A stretch of 45,492 nucleotides of DNA from CAZDET01 sp964504335 (GTDB lineage Bacteria > Bacteroidota > Bacteroidia > Chitinophagales > Saprospiraceae), in the NCBI GenBank assembly GCA_964504335.1, contig CAZDET010000042.1:1-45492 (forward strand), given 5' to 3'. The position numbers and the translations under genes are program-made. A model generated the notes under the pieces. The model ran no database searches. It was not told the DNA's origin and worked only from the letters and a program-made list of their open reading frames with translations. This document shows positions 11,401 to 18,238 of this stretch, one piece after another; the first letter of the stretch is position 1; each line of letters begins with the position of its first letter.

Positions 11401-13267
11401 CGTTTACCGCATCAATGCCGGAGGCGAAATCGTGCTGGCCAGCGATTCGCCCAACCCCAACTGGGCAAAAGATACGGATACAGCGCCCTTCCAGTATGTC
11501 AATTCGACGGAAGTCAACAAGACAGCCAGTGCAAGCCCTTCCGGATTCATAAATTCTACCATTTATCCGACCGATCTCTTCCTGACCGAGCGCTTCACCA
11601 ACCTGGTCGGGACTCCGCTAGCCTACGCCCTACCGTTGGAAGATGGCGTCTACACGATCAATCTGCTATTTGCCGAAACCTTCATCAACGTCGATCAACC
11701 TAACGAACGGGTATTTGACGTGGAGATCGAAGGGCAGGTAGTGCTAGACAATTACGATACTTACGTGGCCAGTGGCAATGGGCAAAACGTAGCCATCGTA
11801 GAGCAATTTGAAATAGTGGTCATCGACGGCATCCTAAACATTGAGTTCTTCAAGCAATCGGGTAAGCAAAACCCCATCATCAAAGGAATCGAAGTGCTGC
11901 TCAAGCGCTCCATCGATCCGCCTTCGGCGGAAGTGGCGGTGCATCCCGGTATCAACAATATCGATGCCAGCACCTTTGGTGCCAATGCGTTCCAGGTTAC
12001 CAATACCTCGACGGAGGATCAGAATATTGCGTCAGTGACCTTCGATTTGTCTACCAATTTTTTACCGGAAATGCTCTTCGATCCGGACGGCACAGCCGGT
12101 GATCTGACCGCCAAGCCCTTTACCATCAACGGCACAGATGTTACCGGCGTGCTCCAGCACAACCTGTCGCAACCTGTCGGTAACGGCGGCTTCCTGCAAC
12201 TCGACATCCTGTTCGACGATTTCCAGCCGGGCGAAAAGCTCGAATTTGCCATCGATGTCGATCCTTCCAGTATCGAAGGGATTCCCTCACCGGGGCCTAA
12301 TGAAAATGGCAGCGTAAGTGGTCTGGAAATGGTAGGAACGGGTATCACGGTTACCTTCGACGATGGTACCTCCTACAGTAGCAGCCTGTATAGCGATGGC
12401 AGCAATGCCGGCTCTGTTGCCACCCTGAACGACAAGGTGCTCAATGCTCCATTGTTGTCAATCCAGGGGCTAAGCTCGCCGGCAATTGTCAATTCTTTCG
12501 AACACGTACTGGTCATCAACAACGGACGCCCCAACGGCGTGGTGAGTCTACTGCAGGTGGAGGCCGGGTTCTTCCAGGATACCCTCAATCTCGTTCAGGA
12601 CCCATTCGAAGTGAACAGCGCAGTCAATGTAGTGCGCACAACGGATATCATACTCAACAGCAACGGTCAGGCAACTGTACCGGTAACGTTATTGGCTACC
12701 GATCCGGAGGCGGGATACAACTACTTTGTATTAGCCCCCCAGAACGGAACCTTCTTTGGAAGAACCTCCAACGTGGTGATTATGCAGTACGACGAAAACA
12801 GCGGACCCGCTGCCTTGGAAGGATTTACCAATCTCGGTGCCGAGTGTGCTAACAAGGCCGTAAATGTGGCCTTCTACAATCCGAGCACCAACGCCAAGAT
12901 TCTGGAACAGGAGGTCGTTTTGGACAATTCCGGCAACTTCCTCGTCCCTGACGTGCCCAGCGGCAACTACAATATCTTCGTGGCCGTAGAAGGGCACCTT
13001 CGGACCGTGCTGACCAGCCAGACGCTGGTAACCGGCACCAACATTCTCAACTTCGGAGATGTGAAGCCAGGCGATCTCGATGCCAACAATCTGATCGATG
13101 CCAGCGATTACTCTACGCTCTTCAACCGCTTCGGAAAAGCAGATGGAGAAGTAGAATACGATTTCAACCTCGATTTCAACTGCGATGGCGTGATCAACGA
13201 GTTGGATTTCGAACTGCTCAAGAACAACTTCGGGCAGATGGGGGTGAAGCTACCGGATTCTAATTAG
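8456..13267 (+). CDS. Secreted propeller / malectin / dockerin-like multidomain protein
   Basis: A 1603-residue protein. Residues 1-29 form a signal peptide (hydrophobic FLFLLIGVLPVG, cleavage near VYGQ). Residues about 40-580 resemble a glucose/sorbosone-dehydrogenase or SMP-30-like beta-propeller (ALEWGPDGRLYVLEVLGDI). About 585-640 hold TSP3-like Asp-rich calcium motifs. About 645-880 look like a concanavalin/LamG-like sandwich, followed by a cadherin-like stretch. About 985-1145 is a malectin-type domain (YRINAGGE...). The C-terminus holds two EF-hand-like dockerin segments (DLDANNLIDASDYSTLFNRFG and DFNCDGVINELDFELLKNNFG). I see no T9SS sorting domain at the end, unlike the gene upstream. 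Function is not certain; sugar binding or oxidation at the cell surface is the best inference. The ATG at 8456 is chosen because it gives a complete signal peptide. Confidence 0.85.
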   Translation: MSNKLYAPLKAFLFLLIGVLPVGTLVYGQNFDIDTLQNVSVSSSTALEWGPDGRLYVLEVLGDIKILTINRTDGQGDGNGDFFVTNSETLTFVKTIPNHDDDGTANAGVITRQATGITVGGTAANPVIYVASSDVRKGGPSGDKNLDTNSGVITRLTFTGSGWEVVDIVRGLPRSEENHATNGLDLIDIQGKPYLTVCSGGNTNGGAPSTKFAWITEFALASALLAVDLDQINALPIKTDNNSGRQYIYDLPTVDDPTRANVNGIIDPDSTGYNGIDINDPWGGNDGLNQTKLVVDGPVQMLSPGYRNTYDHVVTESGAIFVTDNGPNGGWGGLPINEGTPNVLNDYPPSEIGDGSDNKAPDGEFILNNDHLHKVTDDIQTYVFGSYYAGHPVPIRANPASAGLYTRGLHSPDHDNDPATENEWFRTKKYDPDSSDPEAADPMKALPADWPPVPIEAANPVESDWRSPGKSNPDGPDDGNFTEWANNTNGIDEYTASSFDGLLKGDLIAGRSGGFLTIVHVSETGTLDSLSQDKFSVQGGNPLGIDCVGDDGVFPGSIWVGTFDSRIMILDPVENIVCIAPGEPEYDPLADYDLDGYTNQDEEDNGTDPCSGASVPGDVDGDQISDLNDLDDDNDGILDENDPFQFANVLEVFELPMINELFSDQEAFGGYLGLGFTGMMNNGDPNPNYLDWQDDRFASDTDLDDILGGAIGAITMFMTEGDARQNTQEKGYQFGVNVSTATGPFEIQGRMIEPFDGNELDQTQGIYFGTGDQDNYVKVVLTNSGLQLSGEDNGVFFENAFVPITIPTISLDIFFEIDPVANTVQAKYSLDSGEKQLLGTPFALSGATLTAVQSAATPLAVGVIGSNAGFAEFGASWDFFRVYNTLPFLVQPLNDLQVNTGSDDDILNLNEFFNDDQGTDNLTYSITGNTDPTVGTIITGNLLDISYPNTPASTTITIRATDAEGNFIEDSFDVTVVEQPVVVYRINAGGEIVLASDSPNPNWAKDTDTAPFQYVNSTEVNKTASASPSGFINSTIYPTDLFLTERFTNLVGTPLAYALPLEDGVYTINLLFAETFINVDQPNERVFDVEIEGQVVLDNYDTYVASGNGQNVAIVEQFEIVVIDGILNIEFFKQSGKQNPIIKGIEVLLKRSIDPPSAEVAVHPGINNIDASTFGANAFQVTNTSTEDQNIASVTFDLSTNFLPEMLFDPDGTAGDLTAKPFTINGTDVTGVLQHNLSQPVGNGGFLQLDILFDDFQPGEKLEFAIDVDPSSIEGIPSPGPNENGSVSGLEMVGTGITVTFDDGTSYSSSLYSDGSNAGSVATLNDKVLNAPLLSIQGLSSPAIVNSFEHVLVINNGRPNGVVSLLQVEAGFFQDTLNLVQDPFEVNSAVNVVRTTDIILNSNGQATVPVTLLATDPEAGYNYFVLAPQNGTFFGRTSNVVIMQYDENSGPAALEGFTNLGAECANKAVNVAFYNPSTNAKILEQEVVLDNSGNFLVPDVPSGNYNIFVAVEGHLRTVLTSQTLVTGTNILNFGDVKPGDLDANNLIDASDYSTLFNRFGKADGEVEYDFNLDFNCDGVINELDFELLKNNFGQMGVKLPDSN

Positions 13268-13282
13268 TCCTTGTTGTTTTGA

Positions 13283-13320
13283 TGAAAAAGGCGCTTCCCG
13301 ATCGGGAAGCGCCTTTTTCA
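13283..13320. terminator. Bidirectional intrinsic terminator
   Basis: This is a perfect 38-bp palindrome with A5 on the left and T5 on the right, centred between 13301 and 13302. It sits between the convergent genes ending at 13267 (+) and 13322 (-) and can terminate both transcripts. Confidence 0.92.
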
Positions 13321-13321
13321 T

Positions 13322-13759
13322 TTACTCCAGTTCCATATCCAGGTTAATCTGAGCCTTCATGACAAGGCTCACCGGGCAGGTTTCCTTTGCCAACTGGGCG
13401 AGCTCCGCAAATTTTTCCTGGCTGATTCCGGGTACTTTTGCCTTGAGTACAAGATCGATATGATCGATTTCAAATCCGTTACCCTCCGCCATTTTCTGAA
13501 GATTTACCCCTGCTTTCACGTCGAGCGTATCGGCCGTGAAGCCTGCGTTGTTCAGCGCAAAACTCAGCGCCATCGCGAAGCAGCCGGCGTGGGCGGCGGC
13601 AATTAATTCTTCCGGATTGGTTCCGGCTTTTCCGTCTTCACTTTCGAAGCGGGTGCGGTACGAATAGGGCTGCCCGTCAAATACTCCGCTTTGAGTATCG
13701 AGTTTTCCCTGGCCATCTTTTCCGCTGCCGTTCCAAACGGCGGTTGCATGTCGTTTCAT
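13322..13759 (-). CDS. OsmC family peroxiredoxin
   Basis: A 145-residue protein starting at MKRHATAVWNGSGKDGQG. OsmC/Ohr proteins reduce organic hydroperoxides with a cysteine pair in the cytoplasm. Both cysteines are visible: one in the AAHAGCFAMALSFAL helix (about residue 59) and one in the KETCPVSLV segment (about residue 125). The N-terminal strand and the PEELIAAAHAGC motif match the OsmC subfamily better than Ohr. An in-frame upstream extension of 24 residues is possible but is not family-like, so the ATG at 13759 was chosen. The gene is divergent from the kinase/TrxR-like pair, with 173 bp between start codons, which fits a shared redox theme (inference). Confidence 0.9.
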   Translation of the reverse strand: MKRHATAVWNGSGKDGQGKLDTQSGVFDGQPYSYRTRFESEDGKAGTNPEELIAAAHAGCFAMALSFALNNAGFTADTLDVKAGVNLQKMAEGNGFEIDHIDLVLKAKVPGISQEKFAELAQLAKETCPVSLVMKAQINLDMELE

Positions 13760-13932
13760 TAGGTTCGCGTTTTCTCGCTCAACCACTCCCTTTCCGAAAG
13801 GTTTATATACAGACGTAAAAGAATACCCCAACCGCTACACCTGAGCCATCCTCCATTTATCAGTCCTACACCAATTGATCGGATTATCTTGTTCTGCTAT
13901 TTATTTAGACATGAATTATTCCATCCAACATT

Positions 13933-15393
13933 ATGAAGATTATCGAAAAACCCACCGATCTCTTATCAAAACTACAGGCATTTCCGGTTTTTGAGGGGAT
14001 CGAACCTGCTGCTCTGCAGTGGCTCATTGATAAAAGCGACTACTATCATTTTTCCGTAGGAGAGTCCATTTTTAATCCTGGCGACTCAGCAGACCACATG
14101 ATTGTAGCAGTAGCGGGACGTGTGGAAGGCCGCTTCGTACAAAATGGTCGCTCGCGCGTGTTCGGTATCTACGGCCCCGGCGAAATTACCGGCGCACTCC
14201 CCTTTAGCCGCATAAAGCAGGTGAAGGGAACCGGATATGTACTAATCGACGCCTACCTACTCTACTTGCATCGATCCCATTTCACGGAAATGGTATCCGT
14301 AAGCTACGAACTCACGCAGGCACTGGTAGCTGAAATGACCAACCGGGTGCGCGACTACTCGCGGATGTACTTTCTCGATGAGAAGTTAATGGCACTGGGG
14401 AAGCTATCGGCAGGCCTGGCGCACGAACTCAACAACCCAGCGGCAGCCATGGTGCGTTCGGGAGAATCCCTGTACCGCAAAATACACTCCACCCCCGAAC
14501 GCTTCAAGGCGACCATGCAACTCAAAGCCACACCGGAGGAAACCGATGGGGTCAACGAAATACTCTTTGGTAAAATCGACCAAATGGGCACCGCCCAGGA
14601 ACTTTCGCTAATCGAGCTGGAAGAACGCAAAGACGACCTGCTCGACTACCTGGAAGAACTCATCGACGATCCGGCAAAGGCCGAAGAAATAACCGATACC
14701 CTCGTCGATTTTAATTTTACCATCGACGATTTGGACAAGCTCAAAGCCATCATGGGCACCGACCGTCTGGGTACCATCCTCTGGTGGATTGAAAGCACCC
14801 TGGATCTGGAGCGGCTCGTCACCGAAATTCAGGAATCCGCCAAACGCATTTCCGAATTGGTCTCCTCGGTGAAATCCTACTCCCATATGGACGAAGAGCC
14901 GACCAAAACGCAAGTGGATGTACACAAGGGGCTGCACTCCACCATTACTATGCTCAAACACAAGTTCAAAAAGAAGCAGATTCGATTGGTCAAAGAAAAG
15001 GCAGACAACCTTCCCACCATTGAGGCAATCGGAGGGGAGCTGAATCAGGTTTGGACGAACTTGATCGTCAATGCCATCGATGCGGTAGAGCCGGGTGGGC
15101 TACTCACGATTCGCACCTCCTACGAGCACGGATGCGTTTGTGTAGAGATTGAAGATAATGGGCCCGGTATTCCCGAGGATGTTCAGAGCCGTATTTTCGA
15201 GCCTTTCTTCACGACCAAAGGCGTAGGCGAGGGGACGGGTTTGGGGCTGGATATCGTGCGGCGGATCGTTTTGAAACACGATGCCGACATCACAGTCGAA
15301 TCCCGACCGGGTCGGACCGTATTTCGCGTTTGTTTCCCCCTTAAAATGAGAGAATCGGTTGAAACAGGAGATTCCCTGGTTGATGCCAACTAA
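13933..15393 (+). CDS. cNMP-binding-domain sensor histidine kinase
   Basis: A 486-residue soluble kinase. Residues about 15-135 form a Crp/cNMP-binding beta-roll (FPVFEGIEPAAL, GESIFNPGD, VAGRVEGRF). Residues about 150-180 hold the dimerisation/phosphoacceptor helix with His164 in LSAGLAHELNNPAAA. Residues about 360-475 form a GHKL ATPase: N box (NQVWTNLIVNAIDAV), G1 (DNGPGIP) and G2 (GEGTGLGLDIVRR). There is no transmembrane segment and no PAS domain, so the cNMP-like domain is the only visible sensor. The gene ends 15 bp before the response regulator fused to a TrxR-like enzyme, so the two are probably co-transcribed and form a cognate pair. Whether the domain binds a cyclic nucleotide cannot be told from the sequence. 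Confidence 0.93.
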   Translation: MKIIEKPTDLLSKLQAFPVFEGIEPAALQWLIDKSDYYHFSVGESIFNPGDSADHMIVAVAGRVEGRFVQNGRSRVFGIYGPGEITGALPFSRIKQVKGTGYVLIDAYLLYLHRSHFTEMVSVSYELTQALVAEMTNRVRDYSRMYFLDEKLMALGKLSAGLAHELNNPAAAMVRSGESLYRKIHSTPERFKATMQLKATPEETDGVNEILFGKIDQMGTAQELSLIELEERKDDLLDYLEELIDDPAKAEEITDTLVDFNFTIDDLDKLKAIMGTDRLGTILWWIESTLDLERLVTEIQESAKRISELVSSVKSYSHMDEEPTKTQVDVHKGLHSTITMLKHKFKKKQIRLVKEKADNLPTIEAIGGELNQVWTNLIVNAIDAVEPGGLLTIRTSYEHGCVCVEIEDNGPGIPEDVQSRIFEPFFTTKGVGEGTGLGLDIVRRIVLKHDADITVESRPGRTVFRVCFPLKMRESVETGDSLVDAN

Positions 15394-15408
15394 AGCATAC
15401 ACCCAACT

Positions 15409-17085
15409 ATGGCTGATACAAAACGTCCTATCATTTTCTCGATCGATGATGATGAGCAGGTCCTCCGTTCGCTAAGGCGAGACTTGCGCAATCAATACCG
15501 CGATCGCTTCCGCATTGTGAGCACCGCTTCCTGTGCGCAGGCACTCGAAGCAATCGAACAGTTCCGCAAGCAACGGGAGGAGATTGCCCTATTCTTATCC
15601 GACCAGCGAATGCCCGAAATGCTGGGCGTCGACTTTCTCGAAAAAGCCAGCAAGCTGTATCCAAAAGCCAAGCGGGTACTACTTACCGCCTACAGCGATA
15701 CCGACGCGGCTATTCGGGCGATCAACGAGGTACAGCTCGATTACTACCTCCTCAAACCCTGGAACCCACCCGACGAACGCTTATACCCCGTTTTAGACGA
15801 TCTGCTGGACGAGTGGTTGTTCGACTATCGGCCCTCCTACCGGGGTATCCAGATCATTGGCTATCAGTACTCCCCAAAGTCGCATAACCTAAAAGACTTT
15901 TTGGCCGGCAACCTCCGGGCATACGATTGGCTGGACATTGAATCGAACGAAACGGCCGATGAACTCCTGCAATTGCACGGCCTGAAGAGAGATCAACTGC
16001 CCGTCGTCCTTTTTGAGGAAGGCGCCCCCCTGGTTGATCCTACCGTCCAGGACCTGGCCGAGCGCGTTGGACTCAACCCCCACGCCCCGGGGGATACCGT
16101 TTACGATGTCATTATCATCGGAGCCGGGCCGGCTGGCTTGGCCGCAGCTGTGTACGGCGGAAGTGAAGGCCTGAAAACCTTACTCATCGAAAAGCGCAAC
16201 CCCGGTGGCCAGGCGGGAACCAGTTCCCGAATTGAGAATTATCTGGGTTTCCCCAGTGGTCTCAGTGGGTCGGAGCTGACCCGGCGCGCCCTCACCCAGG
16301 CCAAGCGATTCGGCATCGACTTTTTGAGCCCTCAGGAGGTCACTGGTATTGGTATCAAAGACGACTATAAAGTCGTTACGCTCGCCGATGGTACACCCAT
16401 TCACACCCGGGCGATTGTCATCACAACCGGGGTAGATTACCGGCGGCTGCCCGCTGATGGGGCTGACAATTTCACGGGTGCCGGCGTATACTACGGGGCT
16501 GCCATGACCGAAGCACAATCCTGTCGCGACCGAACCGTCTACGTTGTCGGGGGCGGTAATAGCGCCGGGCAGGGAGCCGTCTATTTGTCAAAATTTGCCC
16601 GAGAAGTCAACATTTTGATCCGCAAGCCGGATTTAAGTAGTAGTATGTCCTCCTATTTGATTCATCAGATTGATGGGATCGAAAATATCCACGTCCACGG
16701 TTACCGCCAGGTCCAACAGGTTTGTGGCGATGGAAATGTAGAGAAGCTGGTAATCGAGAATCTTCAGGAGAACACCCAATTCGAAGTACCTGCCGACGCC
16801 CTATTTATCTTTATCGGGGCACGCCCCTATACCGATTGGCTCGATAGCGAGCACATCATCCGAAACCCTAAGGGGTTTATCGAAACGGGCAACGATCTAC
16901 TGCGCTATCCGGACTTCAAGAAAATCTGGAAGCGCGACCGGAAACCCTTTTTACTGGAGACTTGCCAGCCGGGCATCTTTGCGGCGGGCGACGTACGTGC
17001 CGGAGCGATGAATCGCGTGGCATCCGCCGTTGGAGAAGGTGCAATGGCCATAAAATTCGTACACGAATACCTGGCGGAAGTCTAA
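15409..17085 (+). CDS. Response regulator fused to a thioredoxin-reductase-like flavoenzyme
   Basis: A 558-residue protein. Residues about 8-125 are a receiver domain with acidic pocket (SIDDDE), phosphoacceptor Asp65 (LFLSDQRMP) and Lys in LLKPW. Residues about 140-225 resemble a thioredoxin/glutaredoxin fold (GYQYSPKSHNLKDFL, DQLPVVLFEEGAPL) with no cysteines. Residues about 232-555 are the TrxB flavoprotein: FAD motif GAGPAGLAAAVYG, NAD(P)H motif VVGGGNSAGQG, and C-terminal FAD contact GIFAAGDVRAGAMNRVASAVGEG. The active-site CxxC of true thioredoxin reductases is replaced by GAAM (residues 363-366), with a lone Cys372. It therefore should not reduce thioredoxin by the classical route. Fusions of this general kind are known; the substrate is not. 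The last 4 bases overlap the convergent gene. Confidence 0.92.
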   Translation: MADTKRPIIFSIDDDEQVLRSLRRDLRNQYRDRFRIVSTASCAQALEAIEQFRKQREEIALFLSDQRMPEMLGVDFLEKASKLYPKAKRVLLTAYSDTDAAIRAINEVQLDYYLLKPWNPPDERLYPVLDDLLDEWLFDYRPSYRGIQIIGYQYSPKSHNLKDFLAGNLRAYDWLDIESNETADELLQLHGLKRDQLPVVLFEEGAPLVDPTVQDLAERVGLNPHAPGDTVYDVIIIGAGPAGLAAAVYGGSEGLKTLLIEKRNPGGQAGTSSRIENYLGFPSGLSGSELTRRALTQAKRFGIDFLSPQEVTGIGIKDDYKVVTLADGTPIHTRAIVITTGVDYRRLPADGADNFTGAGVYYGAAMTEAQSCRDRTVYVVGGGNSAGQGAVYLSKFAREVNILIRKPDLSSSMSSYLIHQIDGIENIHVHGYRQVQQVCGDGNVEKLVIENLQENTQFEVPADALFIFIGARPYTDWLDSEHIIRNPKGFIETGNDLLRYPDFKKIWKRDRKPFLLETCQPGIFAAGDVRAGAMNRVASAVGEGAMAIKFVHEYLAEV

Positions 17086-17723
17086 TCAGTATGAGGTGAC
17101 GGTACTGAAGGGGTTAATTGAGTTAGCCACTCGAATAAGCCACCCCGGACTAGTGCAACAACTCCTGCTTCGTTGAGATGATCGCCCGATGGTTCCAGCA
17201 TAGCCTGCTCGTTGGTGACCGATGCCAACCCTGAATATAGGGGAAGCTCATATCGATCGGCTATAGCTTGATATATCGGAAGTGACTTGAAGGTAGGGGA
17301 AACCAGAAGTACCACACAGCTTGGTGCGCGCTTTTTGATCCGTTCGACTAATCCAGACAAGACGGCGAGATTTTGTTGGTCCGGTTTTTGTCCGTCAATA
17401 TCATGTGCGATAATCAGAAAATCAATGGATTGCTGAAGTAGCCAATCCACCCGTTCGAGCGCATTTCCGAGTGTTTCTCTGCTCACGCTGGCATTCACCA
17501 CTTTCCAGTGGAATCCTGATGAGTCGGCTAAAGCTTGAATCATTCCGGGAAAATGCTGGCGCGTATTGGGGTTGGTCCCGGCCGTCCAGTGATCGCCGAA
17601 GAAAACAATTTTGACCGGACGCGACGAACTTGAGGTAGTTCGCTCATTATCAGCGCTTTCTACGCAAGAAATCACGAATAATAAAATGCACACATGGAAA
17701 AGCTGGAAAAAACGCACCCTCAA
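17082..17723 (-). CDS. Lipoprotein with degenerate SGNH/GDSL-hydrolase fold
   Basis: A 213-residue protein. The N-terminus is a lipoprotein signal (hydrophobic segment then VISC at about residue 19). The body follows the TesA/arylesterase-like SGNH layout: KIVFFGDHWTAG (block I), NASVSRETLGNAL (block II), FLIIAHDID (block III) and SGDHLNEAG (block V). The block I nucleophile serine (GDSL) is replaced by His, block III lacks the GxND asparagine, and the Asp of the usual DxxH is replaced by Ser. This points to a non-catalytic relative or a different chemistry; a hydrolase activity is not supported. It converges on the TrxR-like gene with a 4-base overlap and is divergent from the single-domain response regulator. 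Confidence 0.75.
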   Translation of the reverse strand: MRVRFFQLFHVCILLFVISCVESADNERTTSSSSRPVKIVFFGDHWTAGTNPNTRQHFPGMIQALADSSGFHWKVVNASVSRETLGNALERVDWLLQQSIDFLIIAHDIDGQKPDQQNLAVLSGLVERIKKRAPSCVVLLVSPTFKSLPIYQAIADRYELPLYSGLASVTNEQAMLEPSGDHLNEAGVVALVRGGLFEWLTQLTPSVPSPHTD

Positions 17724-17733
17724 GTATTTATCG

Positions 17734-17741
17734 TAAGTTTG
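17734..17741 (+). promoter_or_regulatory. Bacteroidota -7 element for the single-domain response regulator
   Basis: TAAGTTTG matches the TAnnTTTG consensus of the Bacteroidota housekeeping sigma factor, 33 bp upstream of the ATG at 17775. No clear -33 TTG at the right distance is seen. Confidence 0.45.
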
Positions 17742-17774
17742 TAACCAATATTTGAAAATACTAAGTGAAAACCC

Positions 17775-18194
17775 ATGAAAAGTTCGGCTTACCTCGCCTT
17801 ATTAGAGGATAACCCTGCCGATGTTCATCTGTTGGCATACGCCTTGGAACAAATCGCCCCAGCTGTTAAACTAAAACACTTTGAAAACGGAAACACTTTC
17901 TTTAATTACCTAAGAAAAAACCCCAACTTTCGCCCTGGCTGTCTGCTCCTCGACATAAATATGCCGCTCATGAGCGGGCATCAGGTCATTGAGCGCCTCC
18001 GCAGCGACCGCAAGTTCGACTATCTACCCATTGTCGTGTTCACCTCGAGTGCCAAACGAGAAGACATTCAAAAAGCCTACGCACTCGGTGCAAATGCCTA
18101 CGTGCGAAAACCCCTCGAACTGGATGAACTCATCACCAGTGTGCGCACGATCATCGAATTTTGGTTCAACATCAATTTGCTTCCCAGAGGGTGA
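17775..18194 (+). CDS. Single-domain response regulator (CheY/Rcp-like)
   Basis: A 139-residue receiver domain with no output domain. It has the acidic pair (LLEDNPAD), phosphoacceptor Asp60 (CLLLDINMPLMSG), the switch Thr/Ser (VVFTSSAKREDI) and the conserved Lys (AYVRKPLELDEL). The pattern LEDNPADVHLLAYAL is typical of small receivers that work with phytochrome-like or hybrid kinases through protein contacts. No kinase gene lies directly beside it; the nearest is the cNMP-kinase at 13933. It converges on queG with only 35 bp between, filled by an octamer-repeat tract. Confidence 0.93.
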   Translation: MKSSAYLALLEDNPADVHLLAYALEQIAPAVKLKHFENGNTFFNYLRKNPNFRPGCLLLDINMPLMSGHQVIERLRSDRKFDYLPIVVFTSSAKREDIQKAYALGANAYVRKPLELDELITSVRTIIEFWFNINLLPRG

Positions 18195-18198
18195 GGGG

Positions 18199-18238
18199 GG
18201 TACTTTGGTGCTTTAGTCTTTTGGTACTTTTAGTCCTT
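18199..18238. repeat. Degenerate octamer tandem tract, locus A
   Basis: Between the stop codons of the response regulator and queG, and running slightly into the queG 3' end, the sequence reads in 8-nt steps: GGTACTTT at 18199, GGTGCTTT at 18207, AGTCTTTT at 18215, GGTACTTT at 18223, then a related unit shifted by one base. The octamer word matches locus B at 22878-23015. Confidence 0.7.

Noticed and set aside
15409..17085. Ordinary thioredoxin reductase (trxB)
   Set aside because: The CxxC redox centre is missing and a receiver domain and thioredoxin-like domain are fused at the N-terminus, so the simple name would mislead.
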